Positions 24,512 through 36,495 of a stretch of 64,000 nt of DNA are shown piece by piece. A model generated the notes under the pieces. It was not told the origin of the DNA and ran no database searches. It saw nothing but the letters and a program-made list of their open reading frames with translations. Source of the DNA: Climacium dendroides (taxonomy: Eukaryota; Streptophyta; Bryopsida; Hypnales; Climaciaceae); NCBI GenBank assembly GCA_950106755.1, contig OX467089.1, forward strand, positions 23,355,345-23,419,344, written 5' to 3'. Each line of letters opens with the position of its first letter. Positions within the stretch are counted from its first letter, which is position 1. The translations under genes were made by a program, and so were the position numbers.

Positions 24512-25541
24512 CATATACACTTGAATTACTCAATTATTTGGCTCACATTATACACTCAATCAAAACCAATTAGGGACTATCTAAAAGACAACATTCAAGC
24601 TTTATCTTTCCAATTAAAAATACTCCAAATAATTGACACACTTTACTTCCAAATTAATTCATATCATATGCACTTTATGCACTTGCGGATTTATTGATCA
24701 CAAGAATTAATTTCCGACTTAATATAGCCACTTCCAAATTGGACAACACTTACATATTATACAAAAATTGAACCACAATTTTTCAACTCTCAACTCGTGT
24801 GTTGCAAACAATGATAGAGTCAATAATTTTGAACTTGGTGGTAACATTAAAATATACACTTATACATGCAATTAGTATCTCAAAACATCATTTGGGACAA
24901 CACTTAAATCACAACCACAATTTGAACTCATAGTATTGTTTTCAAATATAACAAACCCCAACTAGGACAAGTTAATCTAGTTCACTAACTAATAGTACCC
25001 ACATTCAACATCAATTGCACTCCAACATCACACTAAGACTAAGGCTTGCAAATCGACATTTAACCACTTAGCAGAAATTCCACATAATATATACTCTAAT
25101 TAGCTTGACTAACTCAATTTGCTAATATGAATTGCTTATAATTCATTTACACTATTACACCATCTTAGACATACATGCACTTTCAATTTCAAATTCAAGT
25201 GTTGTCCAAAGATTCAATTCCGACAACAGCCAAATTCCAACTTGGACCTACATAGTTTAATATATACACAAATAGAAACACCAACTAGAATTCATAATAC
25301 AAAACTTCCAAATTCCACATAGCTTAGTTTTATCTCACTTTCATACATTACACATACAAAAACTAATTAGGTTTGGAACTTCATCATATATTCATCATAT
25401 TAATCTAAATAGTAAATACATCATCTAGTTATAATCTCAAGTTCTTACTTATAAACTAACTCACCTCACCTTAGCGTCTCATAAAATCAAACATCCCAAT
25501 ACATCTCCAAAAAAATTCTTTGTACTTAAAAAAGAAAAACA
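24512..25541. other. AT-rich stretch, nothing recognised
   Basis: No gene, RNA or element boundary was seen. Confidence 0.4.
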
Positions 25542-25544
25542 CAT

Positions 25545-25696
25545 CAGTAGAAGAAACCTGTGTCAAAGTTGACATATTTTTTTGGACATCATGTTACATT
25601 GGACATCATTGTTGACATAAAAACACAGGTCATGACATTCAATGTAACATGATGTCTGAAAAAATACGTCAACTTTGACATGGGTTTCTTCTAGTG
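25545..25696. mobile_element. 152-bp CACTA-type foldback MITE
   Basis: The two halves are inverted copies over about 60 bp. The right terminus reads CACTAGAAGAAACC on the complementary strand and the left terminus CAGTAGAAGAAACC. Both are flanked by CAT (25542-25544 and 25697-25699), the 3-bp target duplication expected for CACTA elements. Confidence 0.75.
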
Positions 25697-25699
25697 CAT

Positions 25700-27672
25700 C
25701 CAACTTGGATCTAAGACTCATATGCGCTTTTTGTAGTAGGTGCCTCAAAACTCAAACACCACAACCTAATAGGAACCAAAATGGTAGTTACTTGCCACCC
25801 AAATTGGCCTCCTAATCACTATACGTAATTGTCCACTTAGAACTCTAAGACCTCCATAGGCCAACTCAACATCCAAACTAGAACAACTTGCCATCTTATC
25901 TAGCTCAACAACTGGCTAATTTCCTAAATTAAATACTAACTTGGTGAACTAATCCACTAATTAAGTATAAAAAGACTTCAAAAACAACAAGTACAACTAG
26001 GATTTCTATATAGTCATTCATGTATTGGAGCAAGTTAAAACTTGAATAATTGTTGCCTGGTCTAGTCTAATTGTAGATTTGATGCAACTCACACAGTGGT
26101 GCTCGATGGTCTTTTGTGTTTTGTTTGTAGAAAGAAGAAAGGTGCGGCTATTATATTATTTTGTGATGAGTGCCAATGTGGTTGGTATATTACATACTGA
26201 ACTCCACCTTTATTGACTTTGCCTCCAAAAGATTGGATTTTTCTTCATTGTCTAAGGCCTTCAAATCATGCTACATCTTTGGATAAATGCTAAAGATGTA
26301 TTAGAAATCAAACTATTTATATGCACTGACCTACAAAGACATCAATGCCATTTGAGTTGATTAGGCATTAGATACATATTAGAAGATTTTTGGGGCCAAA
26401 ACAAGATTGTGAGTTCCTTGGAGTTCCCAAACTATGTGAAAATATGGAAGCTTTGCCAAGTCAACAATCTGTTGTGGTTGCAACGGTGCCACGTCAAATG
26501 ATATTAGTTAATTAATTTCATAATTTAAATTTTAAACCTTTTTTATTATTTAAATATATAGACTAGGAAACATGTTTGAAAATGGCCCTCCCATGCCCTC
26601 AAATCCCTTGAATGTAGTACAAAATATTAGAATTTGGATTAAAAAATAGAGATTTACATTGAGATTCAACTTCAAAAACTTGTTGAAGGTAATTAAAGAT
26701 GGGACTTACTATTGCATCTAGCCTACAGTCTCTTGTCACACCATTTTGGACTCACTTTTGCACATGTTGGCAATCTTTGACCTCAATTTAGTTCTAAACA
26801 ATTGTTGTATAGATATTTCATCATGGCATTTGAATCCAATTACATCATACATGGTCCTAGCTACTTGCCAAGGAAATATTGTCACCTAGCTAGATAGGCA
26901 TTTGAAAGTGCTATATATTTTTATATATTCGTATTTGGATTTTTTTTTAATATTTGATGTAGGTTGATTTGTTGTGTATTATGATCTTTATTCACACAAA
27001 ACTATCATATAGCATGGCATCAAGTGTGACACCATGTCAAATAGATGTCATTTCTAGGGAGATTACTGTCAAATTTTTTTAAAAACTACTTGAATTAAAC
27101 TTAGATAGGATCCAATTAATTCAAAGGGAATTTTTTTTATATAATATGTAGGGCTTATATAGGATCCATGAAATGCTATACATTCTAATATATATATTAG
27201 GCTATGTAAAAACATCATGTAGTAGGAATTTTATTAATAAGTTAGCCTTGACAAATAGGGTTTATGCAAATTAATCACAGTGCAATGAATATAGATGTGG
27301 AAAAATAATTTCATATGGATGATACAATGTACATAGTAAAAAGAATCATCAACGAAGAATAGTTCATTGAAATTGTACCATGGTACTAGTGTGTGTATGT
27401 GTGTGTGTGTGTCTCTCTCTCTCTATATATAATTAAGTGTAAATATAAGACATTGACCATAAGTAGTAGAAATTGTTTTATTACACAAATAGGGATGTTT
27501 ACCTTAGTAGATTCAACAAACTAAAAACTATACAATACAAGGATAAAATTTATAGTTCATTTAACTTCAATCTTTGAAGCCATATGTGTCAAAACACATT
27601 CACATTGAATGGAATGTGACTCATGGAATGGTTTCAATGGAGATTTTGAAGTGTTCAATGGTGAACTTTTTA
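25700..27672. other. AT-rich stretch, nothing recognised apart from a microsatellite
   Basis: No coding region could be supported. Confidence 0.4.
27391..27430. repeat. Compound microsatellite (TG)n(TC)n(TA)n
   Basis: Runs of GT, then CT, then AT dinucleotides. A short similar run occurs near 41200-41230. Confidence 0.9.
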
Positions 27673-27676
27673 TTAA

Positions 27677-28429
27677 ACCTTGAAGGCGGGAGGGTGTTTT
27701 AATTTGGAAGAAGAAAAGCCCCAAATAGTCAATCTTTGATGCATTGGCCAAAATCCAAAATTAAATTTTTATTTGAATTTCAACTGTACAAAAGTGTATT
27801 AAAAAAATAAAGCAATGTGTAGAAAATATTTGAACCCATTTGATTGGATGGATTGAAAGATTATAACCTTTAAAGTGAGGGAAAAAATTTTCATTCCTTT
27901 GAAATAGGATTAGCAGACTTTGGCCCCTCTTGGTGTAAAATTTTTGACCTATACAAAAATGGGTATTTTGACTACTTGTAATTATATGATATGAGTTTCA
28001 ATCACAAAAATTTCTAAAGCAAATATAGAGGCTAGCTTCTTCTAATCCCCCCTGCAATGCAAGGAAGTTAAGGGCAATAGACTAGTCATTTTTTGATGAC
28101 TTCTTATACAATGAAGAATTTTTTATTTTGAACTCTTAATAATTAAAAGTTAGAGACAAACATTTGGATCATGTGGGAAATTTTTTGCCATAGCTACTAA
28201 AGTTTAACTCCTCTTAGAATGTGATTTGAGATTAAATTCTATTAGACATTTATATGCAAAATTTTATTGGTTACACCTGATCAAGAAAAAAAATTATGTT
28301 CCAACTAAGGGGGTACATGTTCACACCTTTTATCAAACTTTCATGAATATCCAATTGAAATTGATGTCATAGGAGCCTACTTAGATTTTCAATTACAATC
28401 TATTTAAAGAACAATTGGCCTTTAGAAAT
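27677..28429. mobile_element. piggyBac-like non-autonomous element, copy L
   Basis: Flanked by TTAA at 27673-27676 and 28430-28433. The termini ACCTTGAAGGCGGGAGGG and (complement) ATTTCTAAAGGCC are decayed inverted repeats. The whole sequence matches the complement of 37795-38728, through shared phrases around GGGTGTTTT, the Gly-rich CAATGCAAGG region and TACATGTTCAC. No coding capacity. Confidence 0.55.
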
Positions 28430-28433
28430 TTAA

Positions 28434-29855
28434 AACTACCATTTGGTCAATGGCACTTGAATTCAATTGATTTTTTTGTTTCATGGTGTATACTCTATAC
28501 ATGTATGTAGTAGAGTGAAGAAAAAATTTGTAAAGAATGGTAGAAGCAGGAAAAAATTGGACACTTGAATTTTATATATAATATAGTCCAATTTTAAAAA
28601 CCACATGAATGAATTTACAAAAACCATAGGGTATTAGAAATATGTCCCTCATAGGTTTTCATACAAAAATATGGTCATCTTATATACAATAATTAAAGTA
28701 AATATACCCACATCAAATACCTTCTTAACTTAGGTGTATACCTTAAATTACAAGGAGTGATCTCCCGTAGATGTAGTTTGCTAAATTATGTAGTTTAGTC
28801 TTGTTTGAGAACTTTAAGCTATTTGAAACTTTGCCTTGGTTGGCACTTGGTTTAGGAATATCTAGAGTTTGAAATATTAGTTTGAAAAGTTCCTTTCACT
28901 TTATCTTCATCAACTAGAAATCCTTAGTCATTTTAAAATCCCATATAAAAGTTAATTTTTTGTTTATGTAGAAATTAGCTTTTTTATTTTAATAGAAAAT
29001 CTATCCTTTTGAAATTGGTCACAAACAACTCATTTTATCCAAAAAAACCTTGTTTTTTCAAAAACAAGTCGTATTGGACGAATTATTCCAAATGTTGTCC
29101 CTAAACAACTCATTTTTAGTTGTTGTGGAACAATAATGAGTGGTTATTGACAAGTTATTTTGGATAATAGAGTTGAAAAACACCAAATTTCTACTAATTT
29201 TGTCAACAAGGTTTTAGAACATTTAGGCTTTGAGTCTCCCTTGACTTGCCATTCTTTGTCAAGTTGAGTCTTGTTAGTGTGTTGAAAGACAAACAATTTG
29301 TTGTTGGAGTTTGCTTAGCTATGGAGTTTGCCTTTGGGTAAAGTTTCTTAGGTTCTTTCTTTGTGGAGTAAGAGGTAGCTAGCCTTGTGTATGTTTAGAT
29401 CTTAATCTATTCCTTGAGAGTGTTGGTTTTATGTATTCTTGTTTGGATTTTGCTTTCATATTTGTTATAGATTTATGTCATTTGATTCGTTGTATATTAC
29501 AATCTTTTTTTACATGACACAAAAGATCAATGGTACAAGGTTGGCCACCATTGTTGCAATGATTGTATAGGTATTGAAAGAGATGTTGCGGCAAAGGAGC
29601 ACAAGCACAAGTCTACATTGTTGGAGGATGCAATACATGCCATTTTTGGTGCCACAAACCAAAAGATGTTGACAATTTCATGAAATGTAAAGTAGGAGGG
29701 GAGATTGATTGTGCCAAAAATGGAAAGAGTAGCATATCTAAGGCCAAGAAAATGGCACATCATATAGAGGTGACAATATTTTTGCTTGGCATTGTATTAG
29801 CAAACAAAAAAACATGGCATTATCAATGGTGCTATCAATGCAAATAAATGATTAT
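28434..29855. other. AT-rich stretch, nothing recognised
   Basis: The short ORF at 29527-29763 (minus) has no recognisable content. Confidence 0.4.
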
Positions 29856-30013
29856 GGGAAATTTCAGTAAAATGGTGTCATTCCACAACTTTGGCACTTT
29901 TACAATTTAAACCATGCAGTTTGAATTCTATTCCTATTCTAGATGTTACTTTTGTGGTTTAGACTACACAGTTTGAAAATGGCACATGGAATATGACATT
30001 TTAATGAAATTTC
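29856..30013. mobile_element. Short MITE, AATTTCATTAAAATGG family
   Basis: Inverted ends GAAATTTCAGTAAAATGG and (complement of the right end) GAAATTTCATTAAAATG. Each runs on into an ATTCCA motif. The family also occurs at 43446-43762 and 44527-44843. Confidence 0.6.
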
Positions 30014-30701
30014 TTATAGTTAGAAAATTGTAGATCTAAAAACAAATTAAAAATTCACGCAAAAAAAAGACTTACCAAATTTAGTGTAGGCAAAACTATA
30101 CCTTATGTAGATCTAAATTCATGACAAACTTCAATAAGGTAGGGGGCTCATAAAGTGACACTTTGAGGGCTAGTTGTCCTTTTTGAAGGTTTTCAGATGC
30201 TTGAAAGTATTTTTCATTATTTTCCACTTGAAGAAAAATTGATACAGAATCTAACACAAGTGGTTTCATATTTTTTTTAGAGCATTTATGAATTATTTAT
30301 GAATTTTTAAAGAATTTTGTAGTAGGTGCCTATTTTTTATCTTAGGCCTTGCAAACCCTACACATGTACAGCCTAAAAAAAGATATGGCTTGACCCAAAA
30401 CAAGCATTGCGGCATTCAGAAAGTAATATACAAGGTTCCTAAATGTGACCCTTATTAAACCTAAATGGACCCTAAATTCTTTTAACATTTGTAAGAAGGC
30501 AATTGGACAATAAATTCTCATTTAAAAAAACTAAGTGAACACATCCTAACTTTAAAATGGACCCTCCTTGGTTCTTATTCCATACGTTGGGGAAGTATGA
30601 ACCAATATTTGACAACTCTTATTTTTATTCTAACATTGTTGGTAGTCCATTTTAGAACCACTTTTTGTCATTTCAGAGCCCTTATAGGATTGTTTGAAGA
30701 G
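30014..30701. other. Host flank of the LTR retrotransposon
   Basis: AT-rich DNA that continues at 37311 across the insertion. No gene was seen. Confidence 0.4.
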
Positions 30702-30706
30702 GAGGG
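30702..30706. repeat. Target-site duplication GAGGG (left)
   Basis: GAGGG directly abuts the LTR at 30707 and is repeated exactly at 37306-37310 after the other LTR. Confidence 0.9.
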
Positions 30707-31335
30707 TGTTACAGACGGCAAGGAGAATAAGACAAGATAAGTTTCTAGAAACAAGATTGCTATTAGAGTCAAGAAGAGTACAAGGCTAGAATTTGAATAA
30801 CAAGAATAACACTCAAGAGATATGTTGTCGAGACTGAGGACTACCTCAGTCTCGACTCCTTATATACTACTACCTAAGAGGTTCTTCTGGAACTCTATGG
30901 AGGCTTCTAGAACTCTATTGGAAACTTCCAATGCAATATACCATCTTCTATAATACTATGGAAGCTTCTGGAACATTATAGAAGCTTCCGGAATACTATG
31001 GAAGCTTCTGGAATACTATGGAAGCTTCCGGAATACTATGGAAGCTTCCGGAATACTATGGAAGCTTCCGGAATACTATGGAAGCTTCCGGAATACTATG
31101 GAAGCTTCCGGAATACTATGGAAGCTTCCGGAATACTATGGAAGCTTCCGAAATATTATGGAAGCTTCCGAAATATTATGGAAGCTTCCGAAATACTATG
31201 GAAGCTTCCGGAATACTATGGAAGCTTCTGGAAGACTCTTAAAAGACTATAGAAGCTTGTGGAAGCTTGTGGAAGTTTCTAGAAGGTACTAGAAGACCAT
31301 GGAGAAGCTTAGAAGGTCCTAAAGTATTCGTGACA
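30707..31335 (-). repeat. 3' LTR (629 bp)
   Basis: In the element's sense it begins TGTCACG and ends CTGTAACA. It contains a TATA box, the 13-bp hairpin (30827-30856 on the plus strand) and 13 full copies of a 20-bp minisatellite. It is longer than the 5' LTR by 158 bp, almost exactly eight minisatellite units. Confidence 0.92.
30961..31220. repeat. 20-bp minisatellite inside the 3' LTR
   Basis: Thirteen units of GAAGCTTCCGGAATACTATG with few changes. Each carries the palindrome GAAGCTTC. The 5' LTR has only five full units (37088-37187). All three plus-strand frames are open by chance here. Confidence 0.95.
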
Positions 31336-31349
31336 TCACCTCCCTCTCT
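31336..31349 (-). promoter_or_regulatory. Polypurine tract of the LTR element
   Basis: On the sense strand AGAGAGGGAGGTGA lies directly against the start of the 3' LTR, the expected site for plus-strand priming. Confidence 0.75.
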
Positions 31350-31387
31350 AGCGACGAGTTCCAAGAGGAGCTTGTGTTATACATGCT

Positions 31388-31849
31388 TCACATCTGTAAG
31401 AAATTAAGTATACGAAGAAGAGTATATGTAACATAAGTTGTTCTTTGCTCTGGTGGTAGAAGATGTACTAGTCCTTGGAGCCAACGATTGTGACCATGAC
31501 CTCTTTCCATAGGTCGAACTCCATGGCGATAGTGCTCAATATTCAGACCTTCAAAACATCCTTGGAATGTTACTTCTGGACCGTTGGGCTCAAGACTACC
31601 AATTTGTAATAATATTACCAAGGCTCTTGTATCGGGTTGAAGATTGCCGTGCCAGGGTTGATCTATGCGAGGTCGCTTTCGTTGTGCCGAAGATCCACCT
31701 TCCTCTTCAGATTGTGATGCTGAAGGAGCTGAAAGTTGTAAAGGTCGGTCTGGTAATTGTGACATAGAAAGCTCAAGCTCAGGTTTTAACTCAGGCTCGG
31801 ATTCTACCTCAGGCTCTAAAGAGTCTCTAAAAACCCTCCAATTAGACAT
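31388..31849 (-). CDS. Extra ORF between pol and 3' LTR of the chromovirus
   Basis: An ATG-initiated frame of 153 codons begins 121 bases after the pol stop and ends 38 bases before the polypurine tract, on the same strand as gag and pol. The N-terminal third is acidic with Glu-Pro repeats (EPEVESEPELKPELELS). A basic RKRPRID stretch in the middle could act as a nuclear signal. The remainder shows no transmembrane segment or signal peptide, so it does not look like an envelope protein. I do not recognise the family. It has no stop, although five stops interrupt the much longer pol frame. At 153 codons this could be chance; its position and clean boundaries argue for a real accessory gene, possibly expressed from a spliced RNA. 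Confidence 0.45.
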   Translation of the reverse strand: MSNWRVFRDSLEPEVESEPELKPELELSMSQLPDRPLQLSAPSASQSEEEGGSSAQRKRPRIDQPWHGNLQPDTRALVILLQIGSLEPNGPEVTFQGCFEGLNIEHYRHGVRPMERGHGHNRWLQGLVHLLPPEQRTTYVTYTLLRILNFLQM

Positions 31850-31970
31850 GTTGGAGATACTATGATAATTATTTAAGAACTATTGAAGTTTTGAAGTGAA
31901 TGTTTTTGTAGTGATTCTCCCCTTTTTATGTCAAGTCTCAGAAGAGAAAGCTTCTTAAAGAAGCTACTAA

Positions 31971-34900
31971 TTATATAGGTCGTGGCTTATCAGGATAAAG
32001 TTGGTGGAATTCATGTACCTTTTGCGGCGCGTTGACTAAATTTTTTGTTACTTCCCATATTTGCTCATTAATATCATAGCCACGCCAATCGACAAGATAC
32101 TCGAATTTGCCACGTCGCCATCATGAATCAAGCACCTTTTCCACCTCATATTCTACATTATTGTCGATTTCAATAAAAGGCGATGGCGGTTGATTTCGTC
32201 CATGTAATTTAGACTCTTTGTATGGTTCAAGAAGAGAAACATGAAAAACTAGATGTACTTTTATGGTGATTGGAAGCTCTAAACGGTAGGGAACAACATT
32301 GATTTGTTTGACTATAGGAAACGGTCCTAGTCGTCGATAATCCAATTTGTCACACGGTCGAGTAGTCTTGATGTTGCGTCGAAGAAGCCATACTTTGTCC
32401 CTAACTTGAAATGAAGGCAATTCCTTACACAATGTATTTGTTGTTGTTTTGTAACGTTCTTGAGCTTCTTGAAAATGAAGTTTCATAGCTTCTTGAATTT
32501 CTGATAACTTTAAAGTTAAATTTTCGACTGTTAGATTGTCCATCTGAGAAACATTGAGTAAATCAAATTTGGGATGATATCCATAGTTGGCATAGAATGA
32601 CGTTTCACGAGTAGAAGTATGGATGGTATTGTTGTACGCAAATTCCGCCAAAGTCAAATGTGAAGTCCAATCGTCTTGTTGGTAGTTGATGGTGCAATGT
32701 AGGTATTGCTCTAGCATTTGATTCACACGTTCTGTTTGTCCATCAGTTTGTGGATGAAAAACAGAAGAAAGATTAATTTTCACCTTCAAGGTTTCAAAGA
32801 GAGATTTCCAAAATTTGGAGACAAATTGCGGTCCTCGATTAGATACGATATCATCAGGTAAGCTATGATATCGATAGATAGTGTCAAAAAATAGCCTTGC
32901 TGTTTCTTCATTGGTGATTGTTTTTTAACATGGAGAAAAGTGAGCCATTTTGGTAAAACGATCTACGATCACGCAAATAGAATCGAAAGATGGTGATGGA
33001 GGTAAATCCGTAATAAAGTCTATAAAAACTGAAGACCATGGCCGCTTTGGAATTGGTAACGGTTGGAGAAGTCCATGTGGTCGATGTCTTGGATTTTTGA
33101 ATCTTGAACAAGTGTCGCATGAAAGTACAAACTCTTTAACAGCCTTCCACATTTGAGGCCACCAAAAGTCTCGAGACACAAGTTCTAACATCTTGTTGAA
33201 TCCAAAGTGTCTAGCAGCAGGAAAGTCATGTCGCGTCTAAAGAACTTGAAGTCGTAGAGGGCCTTTTGGAATGTATAGACGTTCTTCAAAATACAAGAGG
33301 TTGTTTGATGACTTGAAATTGTTGTCGTCATAATCAGATCGATGCTTGATATCAAGAACTAAAGGATCCGTTTTCGATGTTGTACGGACTTGATCAAGAA
33401 ATGAAGAATCAACTGGTAGTACCATAGTTGTTGCACGAAGATGGAATTGTTCAGGTTTGAGAAGAGTTGTTTGTTGTTGGTCATATGCTGCTTCCCCTTC
33501 TTTTGGTATCAAATATGATCTTCGAGACAAGGCATCTGACAATCCTTGTTGCTTTCCGGGACGATACGTGATGATGAAGTCAAAACGAGATAATGACATA
33601 TTCCAATGGGCTTGACGTCAATTTAAGACGCGAGCAGTCATGAAATACTCAAGATTTTTGTGATCTGTATATACAGTCACCCGATGAGACGCTTCTTCAA
33701 ATAAGTGGCGCCATTCTTGAAATGAGTTCACAATAGCAAGAAGTTCCTTGTCATGAATCTCATAGTTAATCTCAGCAGCTGAAAAATTTCTTAAATAAAA
33801 TGCGGTTGGATGAAGTTTTCCTTCCTCTCCCATTTGTGAGAGAACTGCTCCCAATGCAAAGTCTGATGCGTCCGTTTCTATGTAAAATGGCTTGGAAAAG
33901 TCTGGATGGATCAAGATTGGAGCTGTTGTAAAAGCCGACTTCAACTGTTGAAAAGCCTTCTCTGCTTGAGATCTCCAGTCAAGTTTGTCTTTGTATGTTA
34001 GCCGCTTTAATGGAGTTGCTACTTATAAATAGTTTTTGATGAAGATTCGATAAAAATTGGCAAATCCAAGAAAACATTGTACATCGCATACGGTTCTAGG
34101 AGTTTCCCAGTCTATGATAGCTTGAATCTTCTTTGGATCCATCAATAACCCTTTGTTAGAGATGATGTACCCGAGAAACTCTACTTGCGGTTGATGGAAA
34201 ACACATTTCTCCAGCTTGGCATATAGTCTTGCATCTCGTAGCTTTTGTAATACGAGTGTAACATGTTTTTTATGTTCTTCGACATTCTTCGAAAAGATCA
34301 AAATGTCGTCAAGATAACATACGACAAATTGGTCCAAAAACTCGCGAAAAACATCATTCATTAAATGCTGAAAGATAGCCGGTGCATTTGTAAGACCAAA
34401 CGGCATAACGTTATATTCAAAATGTCCGTATCTTGTTCGAAATGTTGTCTTCCATTCGTCCCCGACTTTAATACGTACCAAATTATACGCTCCACGAAGA
34501 TCAACTTCAGTATAGATTTTGGCTTGGCCAAATTGATCAAGAAGTCCGGATATCAACGGCAACGGATATCGATTCTTCACTGTTATTTTGTTCAAGCCAC
34601 GATAGTCTACACACATTCGTAAAGAACCGTCTTTCTTCTTTACAAAGAATATTGGTGCTCCTGCTGGAGATTTTGAATGTCGAATGAAGTTTTTTGCCAA
34701 ATTTTCATTGATGTACTCTCTCAATGCTGAAAGTTCGTTGTGCAACAGATTGTAAATTGGGCCAAATAGTGGTTGGGTTCTGTCCTCCAAATTGATGGCG
34801 CAATCATATGGTCGGTGTTCTGGCAAAATATCGGCATTCTTCTTTTCAAATGCGTCGCTAAATTCTTCGTACTGAACTAGAATGTTCGAAAAGACATTGC

Positions 34901-35453
34901 TTTCCTTACGCATTGGAGTGGCATAAATAACATAAGAGTTGCCTTCCTTTGCTGTTTTCAAGAAAGCTTTAGCTCCAACAAGTACAGGCTTAGTCATGGA
35001 TTGTATTGGAGAAGATTTTGATGTAGAGATAGCTGACAAAAATGATAGGCTTCGCTTCTTCCAGTCTATAACTGGATTATATTTCTCCAACCATGATAGT
35101 CCTAATATTATAAGATTGGACGGAGTGCTAATCACATTGAATGTGATTGTACTTGTATGTCCTGCAATTGAAACTTCCAATGGATTGGTTTCATGTGTGA
35201 CATCTCTTGAAGATAAAGCTCGACCATTGATGGCTTCCACATGTACTGGGGTTGATTTACTGACTAGAGGAATCTTGTGGCGTTTGGCAAATTCTTTGTC
35301 TATGAAACAAGCTGAAGCTCCTGAATCTAAAAGGGCTTGAATTCGTAATTTCTTCTTGTGGCCCAAGCGTAAAGGTATAAGAAAGCAGTGGGAAGGTTGA
35401 GCAGAAAGATGAGGACTTGAGTTGGTTTGTTCAATAAAAGGCTTAAGCCGCAC
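31971..35453 (-). pseudogene. pol: Chromovirus pol (PR-RT-RH-IN-chromodomain)
   Basis: About 1161 codons in a single frame without any frameshift. In order: protease (LLDSGASACFI), reverse transcriptase (MPFGLTNAP; YLDD at 34305-34316), RNase H (ETDASDFALGAVLSQ), and integrase (WWPQMWKAV...CDTC zinc region, FIDFITDLPPS, HPQTDGQTERVN). Then come GPY/F (RRLGPFPIVKQ) and a C-terminal chromodomain (YEVEKVLDS, YLVDWRGYDINEQIWEV). Stops fall at 34023-34025, 33618-33620, 33237-33239, 32925-32927 and 32121-32123. At least three fit C-to-T change of CGA or CAG. The second integrase Asp is Asn (codon 32838-32840), a G-to-A change. The enzyme would be inactive in trans-independent copies. The pol frame is -1 relative to gag. 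Confidence 0.93.
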
Positions 35454-35461
35454 GGTCCCTA

Positions 35462-36451
35462 TTATGGCTGAGCATCCTCGTTTTCCAATACTTGTACACT
35501 ACTGGTTTTGAAAGGCCTTGTTTTATGCTTCTTAGGACAGTTGATTGCCTTGTGGCCAGAGTCTCCACAATATAGGCATAAGCCTTCATCAAGTCGTCGT
35601 TTCTTTTCTTGTGCAGTAAGAGGCCCAAATTTTACTACATCAATCTGCATATCTTCTAGTCCTTGAGAAGATATATTTGTGACATGTGTTGCCTTGACCG
35701 AAGGAAATGTTTGTGAAGTTGGTGTGGTCCAAGAACGTCGATCGTGACGCTGTTGGAATAATCGATTGTCGCACTTCACAGCTTGACTTATTGCTTCGTT
35801 CAATGTTGGAGGATCAGAAAATGATAATAATAGATCCTTCACATCGTCACATAAGCCCCATTGGAATTGGCTTATGAGTGCTTCTTCGCCCCAGTTGATA
35901 TCACAAGCCAACTGCCGAAATTCGGATGCATATAGTGAAGCCGAGCGTGATCCTTGTCGCAAAGTACGAATCTTGGTTGTTGCCCAACAATTTTTATTAT
36001 GTTTTCCAAATGCTTTGGCAAATGCTGCTAGAAACGTTTCGAAGTTGCTCAGAATAGGAGACCTTGCTTCAAATAGTGGTGCAAACCAAGACAAGGCTTG
36101 TCCAGTAAGCAAAGTTCCAACCAAGCTGACTCATGATTCGTCCGTAGGATATCGTTGAGGTTGGAGGGCAATAATCAACTGAACTTGATTTACAAACCCT
36201 CGAAATTTAGAGCGAGAACCATCGAATTTTTCGGGAAGACTGATTCTTGGTTCTTTTGCAACTGATAGAATTGGATCGAAGCCTTGAGTAGGCATCATTG
36301 CTCTTGGTGTTGAGGTAGCTGGTGGCTCCGCTGTTCGTTGATTAGTATCAACTTTTGCCGCAAAATCCTCTAAAATATTTGTTCTCATAGATCCTTTCAA
36401 TATAAGGTCTAACTTAGTCTCCGCGGTATTTGTATCTGTAGTTCCTAACAT
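35462..36451 (-). pseudogene. gag: Chromovirus gag with CCHC zinc knuckle
   Basis: About 330 codons in one frame, broken only by a TGA at 36131-36133 that is a likely CGA-to-TGA change. The middle part has the Gag core pattern (GQALSWFAPLFE, LRQGSRSASLYASEFRQLA). The C-terminus has CLYCGDSGHKAINC, a CX2CX4HX4C nucleic-acid-binding knuckle. It ends in TAA TAG just before pol, which lies in the -1 frame, so Gag-Pol would need frameshifting or another bypass. It would form the particle shell and package RNA. Confidence 0.88.
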
Positions 36452-36495
36452 CTTAGATCATTCGGCAAAGATGACTAGCTAATTTGACAAACCAA

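Noticed and set aside
30998..31292. Three overlapping plus-strand ORFs with repetitive peptides
   Set aside because: They come from the 20-bp minisatellite, which is open in all three frames, and lie antisense inside an LTR.
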